DNA of 64,000 bases, taken from the NCBI GenBank assembly GCA_023333565.1, contig JAJKFH010004053.1, positions 1,488,001 to 1,552,000 on the forward strand. Direction: 5' to 3'. The position numbers and the translations under genes were made by a program. Below, in pieces: positions 52,301 to 63,545 of the stretch. The stretch is from Puffinus mauretanicus. Its lineage: Eukaryota; Chordata; Aves; Procellariiformes; Procellariidae. Within the stretch, counting starts at the first letter, position 1. Each line of letters starts with the position of its first letter. The notes under the pieces are model-generated. The model was not told the DNA's origin. It saw only the letters and a list, made by a program, of their open reading frames with translations, and ran no database searches.

Positions 52301-55300
52301 TTTTTAGTTGGGGTTTTTTTTTAAACCTTAAACTCAGGAAGTTCAATGTTACAGCCCTGTTTTGGGAAACAGTTAAAATAGTCCTGTTATTCTCTGCCTT
52401 TTAATCAGATGTTTCATATTCAATGCCAAACTGAGCTTACGTTTGCTGTTTTTTACTTTTAGATTGAGCTGGAAGGAACAGGTTAAAATGAGTAAGATTA
52501 AGTTTTGATCTAAGCATGACTGTTTTCTTCCAACGCAATGAACTTTCCACCTTGCTTGTTGAGCTCTTTTATCTCATACCTTCAGAGAGGGCTTTTGTTT
52601 CTTCCAAGAGTCAGTTTTCTCCCATGTAGAAGTTCATTGGCCTTGGATATGAGCAGAACGTTCTTGCCACTGTTTGCCTCGTCTCTTTTCCTACTGCCTC
52701 ACTGGAGAAACCTGGCTTGAGCACACGGGACCTGGAACATATCCATGACCGGGCAGGGTGATCATAGTGGTGACATTTGTTGACACAGTCAAAGCTCCAT
52801 AATACCAATATGACTATGAAGTGGATTTTCCAGGAAGTTCTTACTGGTAGTTACAATATGGTACATTTTCACGGAGGCTTTGCAGGTTTTTTTCATTCTG
52901 GTGGGCTAGTGGGGGTAGCATATGGGCTGTCCAGCTGTGAAGATCAATAAGCCCTGTAGTGTCATTCTGTTAAAATGTCTTCACAACTCTTACCCTTGGT
53001 CTTCACAGAGCTCGTGTAAGGTTTCCATGAAGTTTCTCCATTAAGACACTTGTAAATTTCTTTCTCCGTTTTCATTAGTTTCTGTGGCTGACAACAGATT
53101 TTCAGGGGTGACACCATTCAAATAGAGCTACCAATTGAAAGCCAAGATGGGAGACCATCTGCAAGATTCTGATGCTTATATGTTTTTGTAGCATTCACTT
53201 TTGCTTGGACTTAAAAGATCACAGTGTACTTGGAAGAACATTTTTCAAGGAAATCAATCTCTATTTCTGCTAAATGAGGTCAAGGTCTGTGAGTAAGACT
53301 GCAGCTGTAGAAAGAGTCTCATAAAACTATGTTTCATTAAATTAAAACGAGTTGGGTGATTTTTTGTGGAGAAATAAATATTTAACATAATGTTTAGCTT
53401 AATTTCTAAATAGTAAGGAATAAAAAGGTTAGAGCCAGTTTGAGTCATGAAAATTGCTGATCCAGACCAGCAAAGTCACATTATCACACTGTCACTGCCA
53501 CCATAGAAATAAAAGTATGGATTCTCTGGTGTGGTGTGCCTTGAGTGGACTGTAGTGCATAGCACTAAGAAAAGCCAGTTGCCTGGCTTGACAGTGAATA
53601 TTGTCATTTCAAGATATGTATAGAAAAATATTAAGGTCATAAAGTTCATCATCCTACAGACTGAGAAGGATAAAATGCAACATCTAAACTTGTATATGAG
53701 GTATACTGCCTATATGACATCTATCAAATTACTCAATTTAATATATTATCTTACATGCACATTATACAGACATAATATCCCAGTCATTTTCTTTCTGGGA
53801 GAAGAAAATGTTGATTGGTAGTTCTGAATTTGCAGTGGAATTCACAACAAGCTCTCCAACCGATGTGCTGAACCTTATCGAGTCAGAGACACTCTGCGTC
53901 CTATACCGTAGAAAAGGCATGAGCAGTCTAATTACACATAATATTATTACTCACTGGAGCAGATCAGAATTTTTTAAAAGTTGACTGTTAATTGTGTGTG
54001 CAAATGAGGAAAGTGGAAGATCACAGATCTTCACAGTTTAGTATTTCTATTTGAGCCAAGATTTTTGCATGCAATCCTGCCTATTGCCAGTTGCACTCCT
54101 AACAGGATTGAAAAAATCAGACTCTGTGTGTCAAAATTTTCCTGACATATTATTGCTAGAATTCTTGTAGACCTTGTAATGTATTTAGATATGACTCAGA
54201 GATTAATTATGTGTTAGGTTCCTTTAGTGACTACAGTTTTAGTGACACTCCTAGTGAAGAATCAACTTGCTATTAGCCACAGAGATGAAGAAAAGAAATC
54301 TGAACCCAAACCTTGAAGGCACATGCTACCCTGGTACTGACCACCACAGTTGTTCACCAAAAGCACATGGATGAAAACAGTCATCAAATGTAAATGTGAA
54401 ATTTGTCACCACAAGTATATGCAAACTAAAGATGCATCTTGGATGTAGACAGAAAAAAAAAAAAATCCGTTTTTATGACATCGTTGGTGGGGTGCCTCTC
54501 TTCTTGTTTTTTCTGTATGCGTACCATTCACAAGGGACTCCTCACAGATCAGCTAGAGTTTAATTACATTTTTTCCGCAGTTACTCCCACTTATTGATCT
54601 GCCCATGAACTTGGAATGAGTTTATGTTAGTGGCCAAAACATTTCTCTCTGTGACTCCCCATCGACTGTTCAAGATTAAATTATATTCTAAGTATCGCTT
54701 GCCTGGTGTGATTGCTGACATGGAAGCAAAAGCCAGACATTCTCTTGAGAGTTTTACCCAAGGCACAGTATCTTTCATATTATGTGCCAATATGGATTAG
54801 GAAGATAATTTGAGACCTCATTTTCTTCTGAACACCTTTAATAAAATATGTGGATAGATGCATTTTAGAATATGTATCCTTTTATTGGTGTCTATGTAAC
54901 ATAACAGAAAGGCCACACAGAATGGCTGCAAAATACCAAGACCTTTGAGATAAAGCAATGTGCTGCATGAGGAGCATGTGGAAGTTTGATTCTCAGCATA
55001 AATGTATCTTCCATGTGTTTGTAAAAGTCTGAGAATCAGGGAAAGGAATTTCCCTGGGAACATCCCGTAGTGTGTGAGTAAAATAAGCAAATGCTGAGAA
55101 TCTTTGGTGTTCAATATGGAAATGAGAACCTCTCTTTGTTTACCATAGAGCATAAAATGGGAGCACAATCACAAATAGTACGGCTAAAAAGCATATTTTA
55201 TGTCCTCTCACTTCAGACAGTAACATGGCATTTCTTTGAAAAGACTGCTGTGATCTGAGGTGTGAGTACCAATATGGTCCAAATGTGTGTTTCAATTTGT

Positions 55301-57589
55301 GCACATGATTAAGTGCCTTCCTGACTCAGAGCTGTACATACACGACATTATGTGTTTACATTGCCTTCCACCTGTGTACCAGCCCTTCAGTTTCTGTACC
55401 TGGCACAAAACTGAGGATTCAGAAGCGTCTTCTAACTCACTGAATGGTATGTTAGAAGAACCACGTTCACCAAATGAAAAAAAACAATTCAACATCTCTC
55501 ACTCCTTAGTTTCTGAACAGACAAGGATATTAGACTTAAGGTACTGTGGTCCTGATGACGCTTAATTAGGGTGTCTCTCTTGGTGTTAGGGTTAGGGTTG
55601 GCTGTTAGGGTGTCTCTGTTGGTAACTACACGTAATATACTTGCAGTGCCTTCCTTCTGCATATTGCTAATACAAATTGCAAGAGCGTGTTTGTCTGTTT
55701 CTCATATGTATCTTACTTGCATGTTTTTATAGTTAAGCTACACACCTTGACATGGCTATCACTGCCATTCTGTCAGTTATCTTAGCAGTTACTGACCTTA
55801 CACTTTACATTATGCATTATGTTGTCCATATGGCAGTTTGCCTTGCTCTGAATGTTGAACTGCTACAACATAATCAGATTATTGAAAAAAGAGAAAATTA
55901 TGAATGTTGACCCTTCATACTGATCCTATAGAATACATTTCAATTATGAAGGTTTGTAAGTCGCTAATAAACCATGGCCATAAACCATTTTTATTATATT
56001 AGTCATTTTGAGTTATTAATTATCCGTTATGTACTACCTGCTACATTCTCCTGTATTATCTTCTTACTCTCCATATACCTATGTATGCATTATTTTAGTG
56101 AAAGCATTTGTTACCTTATTGTTTTTCACAGCTTCCTGTAAAAGTGGAAGAAACATAATTCTACAGTCTCATGAGATATAATTGGAGGGGCTACGTGGCA
56201 TATCAGTAAATCTTTTACAAGAGAGAAGTTTTCACATATATCTAAGGGAGACAATATATTTCTTGAAGACGTGTTTTATGAATAAATTTGGAACACAACA
56301 GTAGACAATATAGTTAAACAAAATTTGTAAAACTGTAGGTAATTTATGCATTCAGGTTTTGTTATTTTGCGTGCATTTTCACTTAATTACATAAGAATTA
56401 ATTACGCATTTTTCTAGCCACTAAGTTATTCCAACAAATGGTTGTGCATTAGGGACACCATGTTAGCAGCAAGGATGAATATATTCGTATCCTTCTGACC
56501 CAGGGCATCCTCAAGAAAACAAAAGCAGATGTAACATGAATGTTGAAAGTAATAAGCATTCTTCAGCCTTATAATGCTATATCTATTTAACATCTCATTT
56601 ATTCCTATGCCATCAAGTGGTTTTGGTCTGCTGTCCATAGAATTGCTATTTCCACTGTTTATTAATACGCAGTATGTTCATCAATTATCTTGCCTTATTT
56701 CATGAGTAATTAAATGTTCCTAGTTTGGCCAAAAAATAACAATACAATAAAAATCTTAATTGGCTTCCTCTCAGCTATTCATGGCATGATCAGATAGCCC
56801 TGTCTCCAGCTGTTAATTGCACTAAACATTGATTGATAGGCTCAGCCAACACAATTATGGAAAATGATGCATATTTTTTGAAAAATACTGATGGAATCAG
56901 AGCTGTAGGGTGGTTTTTTTCTAGATGTATATTAACATATTAAAGCAGAATTGAGGTGTGAGTGTGATTTCGGAATTGTGTTGGGGTTTTTTATGTGCAG
57001 AAGAATTGTTCACTAAATATTTAAGAAAGGCGCCACTCCCTTCAGTGCAGAGCATATTATACTTATTCTTTCCTTCCTGGAAGGTGCATTGTGGTACATT
57101 CTTGGGTTTTTTCTAATTCATTGCACTTTCAATACTGTAGCAGCAGTAATATAGTTAGGGTAAAATGAAGCTGTATTCTAGTTAATACTCGTGGTTTTTT
57201 ATCACAATTGACACATGATAAAATAAATTTTTTCAATGCTGTTGCAGCAGGAAAAAACTCTTATAGTGCATACACCAGTCTAAGACTTGGGAATAAACAG
57301 TTTTTACTCTGAATTTCAATTTCTCCCAGGTTTTGGAGCCTTTACCATCACTCCTTTTTGTTATAGAGGTTTTGGTTTTGGTTTGGTTTTCCTATCACTC
57401 TCTGGTCTTTGCTACTTCTGTTTTTTCCTCCTCTTTTAAATCTGCTGCTCTTGCAAAGCTTTATCCTCCTTTTTTTGTAACTCTATGATCTTTTGCTTTC
57501 ACAAGCATATTTTCTCTGTTATTGTCTGTGTCTGTTCATCTGATTCCTCTTGGCCAGATCATCCTATCTATTTTCTGCTTTTTTCTCCA
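49387..57589. other. Unannotated AT-rich DNA
   Basis: Long AT-rich non-coding stretch. It contains only the telomere-like duplication at 55.57 kb and homopolymer runs. No coding exon is recognised. Confidence 0.5.
55565..55622. repeat. Telomere-like TTAGGG motifs within a short duplication
   Basis: TTAGGGTGTCTCTCTTGG at 55,565-55,582 recurs as TTAGGGTGTCTCTGTTGG at 55,605-55,622. Between them are two adjacent telomeric hexamers (TTAGGGTTAGGG, about 55,585-55,596). Confidence 0.8.
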
Positions 57590-58325
57590 GTACTTCCTCA
57601 TGGAAGATTCATTGACAGCTCAGACTCAAAATGGGTGTAGAACTAAATGTTATCTTTTCTCCTAAACATTTCCACCGTCCTACTTGTCATCCAAGCTCAT
57701 ATAGCAGTACTTAGCCAAACTTCCTCCACAATTTATGGAAAGCCTGTCCCTTTCTCTCTATGCAGACAAATGTCACTTTTCATAAGTTTTTTCACTTTTT
57801 AAGACTTCTTGCGCATGCTCCTTTGCATCCATATTCCCAGTCCATCCAAAACACAGCTGGTAACACTGCTGTTCTCATCGGTCAAACCATACTTAACATC
57901 TTTTAAGCTCATCTTTATCTTCAAGATGTTCCACACTATTCTGTCCCAGCCTATAAATCAGATCATCCCAGCCATTCTGCTCTATCAATATATTAAGACT
58001 ACATATTCTTAATAATTCCATGATATCCCCTGTGCCTGTCATGACTTCACTATTCTATAAATTATCGATCCTTTCGGTTCTTTGTCTACATATACTCTTT
58101 TTCCACAGTACACAAAAATGAAAAATTCATACCCATTCAGATAATGAAAAAATGAAAATAAATCACTGGTTCTGGGCATGTCCCACTTTACTGTACTTTT
58201 CTGTGTCTTTCTTATATCTTTGGGACAAGGTTTTACTATTTTTATCTTACATAGCACACTAGACTAATTTATCAATCATCTTGAGGACTGTTGCATGATT
58301 GTAAATGGATTTAAATAAAAATTAT
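57590..58325 (+). mobile_element. Degraded ancient L2/L3-like LINE, C-terminal coding region plus 3' tail
   Basis: Translated plus-strand pieces resemble the region after the reverse transcriptase in old CR1-clade LINEs. A block near 57,620-57,690 resembles 'LKLN..KTELLIFPPKPLH'. The frame 57,809-58,012 contains IPSPSKTQLVTLLF, then SFKLIFIFKMFHTILSQP, comparable to '(N)AAAKIIF...YKLLVLTFKALHSLSP'. A tail near 58,215-58,260 (CTTTGGGACAAGG ... TAGCACACTAG) resembles the LINE 3' end seen at 63.4 kb. Many indels and stops are present. Identification is by remembered family consensus only. Confidence 0.5.
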
Positions 58326-60328
58326 CTGGCTGAAGCCTTGTTTTCACAAGCCCTCAAGTGCGAAAGATATGCATAAATACCAGAGATTTGAGTATTTTTA
58401 TTTGGTCATTATATCCCTTAGTGGTATTCTTCTTGACGGGATATTCCTGGTCAAGTCACATTTTCAATGATCCCAGTAATGGATCTACTACTACATCCCT
58501 TTGGATGTTTCTCTATTACACAGTCTAATAGATCACATTTTTAAAGGAGTTGGTAGGGATGTAAAATGCTCTTAAGAGGTGCTAAGGATTGTCACTGCAG
58601 TATAATTGACAAGTCCAGCTTTTAAAAGTGTCTTTGGCCATTCTCCTCTTCAGGTAAGCCAGTGAGCTCATCCATTTGGAATATTTCAAGTGCCTTTTGT
58701 GGTATTTTGAAAATTCTTTTTTTGGAATTCAGGGTCTCCTGAGAATGAACAATTTCTGCATTGCAGGGATCCAGTGAGGGGGAGTGAAATGCAGGACATC
58801 CACACTAGCTTTGAAGCATATTGAAAAAAATTCCTCTTTAGTTCACCACAGATTCAGAAGAAAATATAAAATATGTCCTGATGAAATGCAGAGCATGCTT
58901 TTCCAGACTGACACTAACTTAATGCTATTTTAGAAAACTTCATTGTTGCCAATTTGCCAGTAGGTACAATGTCTACAACCTGTTAAAACATGAACTTTAT
59001 CTGAGAGAACACTGGAGGAACATAGTGGAAAACTGTTTGCTATGCATGTCTATCCATACTCCAAGGAAGATCTCAAGGGTGACATTTCCAAAAGTATTAT
59101 GTGATTAGCCATGCCAGAAAGGAATAAAGTAGCTGAGTGACTCCCATTTCAGTTGTGTGCGGTACAAGAGTGCATCCTCTAAGGAGTCCTCTGCCCATCA
59201 GGAGACGGCACCATGAGAATGTTTTGGCATGTATGAAACCCCATAATTTACACATCAGTAGCTCAGAGGTTGCAGTAGCAGTTGCATCCAGACTTTTGCT
59301 GGTGGTGAGAGCTGAAATGAGGACATCTGGCCTCAAACAGAGTGGTCATTATATCACTTGTGATGAAGATTTCCATTTTCAACTTGTGATCAGTAATCTG
59401 TAACATTGTGAATCACTTCAGGGCCAAATAACTGCAATCAAGTATTAAGTGTTGAAATCCCTTACACTGTTACAGTAGTGTGCAAGTTTTGGCTATACCA
59501 ATTCCCATAATAGTAGAAGTAGTAGGTTGGGATATTTAAACACTGCTTAGCACTCTGAAAAATTATGGAAAATTAAACCAAGCCATGCATTATCAGAATA
59601 AGATTTTTTTTTTGTGAATAGGAGCAAGTAAACAGTAAATACAACAACCCCAAATATATAGGTTATTAAACAGCTGGTTTGGCTTCATTTGGACAGAGTT
59701 AGTGTAATGTATTATTGTTTTATTCTTAATTTGAAAAGAGCTTACAGAAATCATGGTTTGATACTGTCTTGAGATGCTTACAGTCTAGGCAGACAACTTG
59801 GAGATCAAGTAAAATTGCACTTGAATCATGAACAGATGTGCATTGAAGACAGAGAAAAGTTTCCCAGTAATTACACCACACTTTGTATTTGGCCCAAAGT
59901 AACCCAGAAAGTGCTCCATTAAGGACATGATCTTTTTTAATGTGTTTATTTGGCCCTGAAAACATGCGGATGAGCAATGAAGGCCTCCTGGGAGGCCCGT
60001 GTCCATGAATGTTTTCAGGACTGAGGTTTTAGAGTATAGGTGGTGACACTTATCTTGCTGTGGGTTCGTGAACAATAGTGACTTTCATATCAGAAAAATT
60101 TTCTTGCATCTACTTTCCAGCTGGTGGAACAAGATAATTTGTCTTGTGTATTATTTAGGTATCCCGTATCACTATGTTGGAGATGGGAAAGGTTAAGCGA
60201 TAAAAAGGATCAGAGAATGTTTATTCCAATTATTTTTACACTAAGAAACAATGAATGCTAAATGTGCACATGCTGTTTTTTTCTTAGCTTGAATATCTCA
60301 TGGCTTCTGTTGTATTTCATTCTTTTAG
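58326..60328 (+). other. Sequence immediately upstream of the DLGAP1 start exon
   Basis: Presumed end of the 5' intron. It ends with two acceptor-like sites (AG at 60,286-60,287 and 60,327-60,328). No other feature is recognised. Confidence 0.5.
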
Positions 60329-60400
60329 GCCTTTCTCTGAGATCTGCCCATTGCATAGCCATATGTATTAGATGACTTTGGGACTTGCTTTACATCAACA
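60329..60400 (+). other. DLGAP1: 5' UTR part of the DLGAP1 start exon
   Basis: The stretch before the DLGAP1 ATG follows a pyrimidine-rich run ending TTCTTTTAG, with the AG at 60,327-60,328, so a spliced exon would begin at 60,329 with 72 nt of 5' UTR. A second, arguably better acceptor (seven T, then CTTAG) ends at 60,287 and would add 41 nt. Which one is used cannot be told from sequence. Either way, an upstream non-coding first exon must supply the promoter. Confidence 0.6.
60363..60371 (+). promoter_or_regulatory. Minimal uORF (Met-Tyr-stop) in the DLGAP1 5' UTR
   Basis: ATG TAT TAG lies 38 nt before the main start. If the upstream acceptor at 60,287 is used instead, a longer uORF starting at 60,300 runs 23 codons in the same frame to the same TAG. 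So choice of acceptor changes the uORF load on the mRNA. The ORFs are seen; a regulatory role is inferred. Confidence 0.4.
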
Positions 60401-60404
60401 ATGA
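60372..60404 (+). promoter_or_regulatory. 10-codon uORF whose stop overlaps the DLGAP1 start codon
   Basis: An ATG at 60,372 opens ten codons (MTLGLALHQQ) and ends with TGA at 60,402-60,404. The main DLGAP1 ATG is 60,401-60,403, so stop and start overlap as ATGA. A ribosome that translated the uORF would terminate on the main start, the geometry associated with termination-reinitiation. The presence and overlap are seen directly; any effect on translation is inference. Confidence 0.55.
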
Positions 60405-61354
60405 AGGGATTATCTAGCAGCCGTAGTCATCATCATGGGGTTGCCTGTGACTCTCCGTGTGACAGTCTGCCACACCACCCGGACAGGAAGCCATATTTGT
60501 TAAACCCGGTGGACCCCCATCCTGCAGACCACCCTTACTACACTCAAAGGAACTCTTTTCAGGCAGAGTGCATGGTGCCCTACAGCGATCAGATTGCCAG
60601 CAGCACGTTTCCCCGGAGGCATTACAATTCCCACCACGAACTCAAGGAGGAGTGTGCTCTGGTTCCCCATGGAACTGCCAACAAGACCAACCGCATTCCT
60701 GCCAACCTTTTGGACCAGTTTGAGCGGCAGCTGCCTCTGAATCGGGATGGCTACCACACTCTGCAGTACAAGCGGACTGCCATGGAGCACCGCAGTGACA
60801 GCCCAGGGAGGATCCGACATCTGGTTCATTCTGTCCAAAAGCTCTTTACCAAGTCCCATTCACTGGAGGGACCATCCAAGGGGAGCGTCAACGGGGGCAA
60901 AGCGAGCCCAGAGGAGTCGCAGACGATGAGGTATGGGAAGCGCAGCAAGAGTAAAGAAAGGAGATCGGAAGGTAAGCCCAGATCCAATGCATCAGGATGG
61001 TGGAGTTCAGATGACAACTTGGACAATGATGTTTGCATTTATCATGGTCCCAGTGGGGTCATGACCATGGGAAGATGCCCTGATCGTTCTTCTTCCCAAT
61101 ACTTTATGGAAGCCTATAACACTATTAGCGAACATACTGTGAAGTCATCCAGAAGCAATAATGATGTCAAATGCTCTACCTGTGCAAACCTGCCTGTGAA
61201 TTTGGACTCCCAGTTAATGAAGAAAAGCTCTTGGTCCTCTACATTAACCGTGAGCAGAGCCCGTGAAGTTTACCAGAAAGCATCAGTTAACATGGACCAG
61301 ACTGTGGTGAAGGCAGAGACGTGTCAACAGGAACGGTCATGTCAGTACCTCCAG
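60401..61354 (+). CDS. DLGAP1: DLGAP1 (SAPAP1/GKAP) first coding exon, residues 1-318
   Basis: DLGAP1 is a postsynaptic-density scaffold of excitatory synapses; the family binds the guanylate-kinase domain of PSD-95/DLG proteins and, through its C-terminus, SHANK PDZ domains. The 318-codon reading frame opens with MKGLSSSRSHHHG and carries family landmarks: NLLDQFERQLPL (about residue 101), a conserved block LVHSVQKLFTKSHSLEGP (about 141-158), a basic KRSKSKERR stretch (about 180), WWSSDDNLD (about 200) and CSTCANLPV (about 258). It ends CQQERSCQYLQ, where human DLGAP1 also has a phase-0 exon junction as I recall it. The codon after Q318 begins a GTACAG donor, so the frame that continues to 61,588 is intron read-through. 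The GK-binding repeats and the C-terminal GKAP homology domain lie in later exons outside the window. The start ATG has A at -3. I recognise this as DLGAP1 rather than DLGAP2-4 by near-identity to remembered mammalian sequence; no alignment was run. Confidence 0.96.
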
Positions 61355-61360
61355 GTACAG
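61355..61360 (+). other. DLGAP1: 5' splice donor ending the DLGAP1 exon
   Basis: The sequence CCAG|GTACAG follows the last coding codon (CAG, Gln318). The junction is phase 0, and the translated sequence stops resembling DLGAP1 immediately after it. Confidence 0.85.
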
Positions 61361-61507
61361 TGTGGAGAACTGATTGCTGTTAACTGTGCTCTGCCTTGTC
61401 TCGGGTGTTTGTGGGGGATGGAGGTTTGCTCCATATTTCAACTTTCCCGAGAGGTCACTGATCACCAAACAAGGGGTAATGCTGCTGAAATTAAAAATAA
61501 ATCTGCT

Positions 61508-61540
<33 letters not shown>

Positions 61541-63064
61541 CCAGCATTCAGTATTTCAAAGAAGCAGTTCATGCTGGAACAGGCTTAATCTTTTCATGTG
61601 GGAAAAATAAGACCTTTCTGTGTACTTTTTGAATTTATAAGGCAGTCACAGTAGGGGTATAGGGAATTTGATGTTGTGGTGCTTGCACTTAGCATTACAA
61701 TGTCAATTAACTGAATGTCACGAGGATACAAATTCTTTGATTTCTGTAATTTCAAGATTTGCCTTCATTTACTGCTTATTTTATTATGAAAGCTTTTGAG
61801 ACCCTTTTGAGAAACTTTGGGGTACCTTAATACTTTCTCCAGCAGGAAAACAACCTACTTTCCTTTTTGCCATAGAATATAAACTCTCATAAACCAGTTA
61901 TTGTAACGTGTCCAGATTTGTTTATCTGGCTATTCCTCTTTCTCATGGCTTTGAGTCAAAAATAAAAAATCAAAAGGTTGAAATTATTGCTTGTTCTGAT
62001 TATACATTTTAGGAGTACATCACCTACTCCCTCACAAGCTGTTTGCAGTTAATACAGCGTCACTATTTTTCACCAGTATTGTATCTTTAAATGTCAAGAA
62101 TCAGATGTCTGCTCTTGGAGCTATCATACTGCCGGTGAATGTTTGTGGCAGGAACATGGATCAGAAAATATTAAAACTCTTTCATTCTTAGGAGAGCTGT
62201 GGATAGCTTTTATGCACTTTAATCGAAGCACTTATGGCACATCTAAGTGTGTGTGTAAGATGGAACAACGTTACGCAGAGAAGAGAGAAGACCATGAGGA
62301 AAAAAGAGGTTTGCTAAGATGATTTGGTTTCATTTTAATGTAGTGGGACTCTTGTCTATTTGTATAGAAACTGTAGCGAGTTTTCTCATATGGGTGCTTT
62401 AATGAGACAGTCAGCTTCCACATTCTGTTGTTTAAGTCAGTACGCAGAGTAAGCGTAGGACTGAGGCATCCGTGTTTAAAAATTGATCTTAAAAGGTTTT
62501 ATTGAATGGCATGCAAAATAATTTTGAATGCCAGCCTCTGGGATTCTAAGTTTTAAATGTAAAGAAATGGATCTGTGTGTTTTCTATTAATTGTTAGGAG
62601 AGTGGTGTGTGGGGAGAGGGGGCAATATGAATGCTCAGTGTGTGTTTACAGCTGTGAGTATGGACTGGGGAGGGAGAGGGGGTTCAAAATAGCCTCTGGT
62701 TGCAACCTTTGGAGGGTTTTTTTAATATTAAGTCTCCTTCGTCTGAATTTTGTGAGTGGGAAGAAATCGTAACTTTAGGCTTGATTGTTGTGGTTACTTT
62801 GGACCCTGAGATTTCTTTTGTTGATGTTTTTGTTTACTCCTTCAGTCTTCCTCTCAGGTTTAGATAAAATAGCTGACAATTCAGTATGTGACCAGATGGC
62901 TAGAAAAGAGCAAAAACTGTGCCAGCATCAGCTTTAAATGAACACCTCCATAGGGACTTTTAGATAATGTTTAACTGACAGGAATAGACTCTTGAAGTGG
63001 AATTAGAGGGCATTATCTGTGTCTGTATGAAAATATGTCCAACAATTGTCAAGGGCAGGAATTA

Positions 63065-63104
63065 GAATAACTAAATTCTCACTTTGAATAACTAAATTCT
63101 CACT
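63065..63104. repeat. Two-copy tandem duplication, 21-bp period
   Basis: The 19-mer GAATAACTAAATTCTCACT occurs at 63,065-63,083 and again at 63,086-63,104, separated by TT. This is a simple local duplication in intronic DNA. Confidence 0.9.
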
Positions 63105-63419
63105 GTGTTTCCCATCCTCACTAGTAGTTTTATTTTGGTTTTCATTTCATTTTGTTTAATTTTTTCTAATTGTATGCTTGTTTGTAAAAGCCAGGGAAAT
63201 ATAACTGGTTTTAAATTGTTTTTAAAAAAGAAGGAAAATCTTAACCAGACTTGGATTAAGATTGGAAATAAAATTCACACAGAGTAGGGTACATTTGAGG
63301 AAGCAGGTCAGGATTATTCTTCTCGGCAGCTTGAAAAGATGACAAATGGATATAGGTATTAAAAAGTCAGTCTATTTTGAATGCATCCCATTGCCTTTCT
63401 CTTCACTATATCACTTATC

Positions 63420-63545
63420 TTTTTACACTACAAGCCCTTTGGGGCTTGGACGTTGTTCCCTTTTGTGTTTCCACAATGCCCAGCACAATGGGGCACAGAA
63501 CCTAATTGAGGCCTTTTGGCTGTCCTGCAATATAAATATATATTA
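63420..63545 (+). mobile_element. Ancient L2/L3-like LINE (or derived SINE) 3' tail remnant
   Basis: The stretch reads like the common amniote repeat tail: a CTACAAGCCCTTTGGGGCTTGGAC block, equivalent to the familiar 'gtaagctctttggggcagggac', then GCCCAGCACAATGGGGC, then AATTGAGGCCTTT and an AT-rich end. The order and spacing of these blocks match tails remembered from turtle, crocodile and bird genomes. The family name is from memory and not verified. It appears to be the same family as the larger remnant at 57.6-58.3 kb. Confidence 0.6.

Larger units (their letters stand above)
61355..63415. other. DLGAP1 intron, unannotated part
   Basis: This is intronic sequence after the first coding exon. 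It contains a long pyrimidine run at 61,506-61,539 followed by GCCAG, an acceptor-like site, and a 21-bp-period tandem duplication near 63,065-63,104. I see no coding potential beyond exon read-through. Confidence 0.6.

Noticed and set aside
60500..60859. 119-codon minus-strand ORF
   Set aside because: Antisense shadow of the DLGAP1 coding exon.
61355..61588. C-terminal extension of the DLGAP1 frame by 77 codons
   Set aside because: It follows a GTACAG donor at the expected phase-0 junction and has no similarity to DLGAP1; intron read-through.
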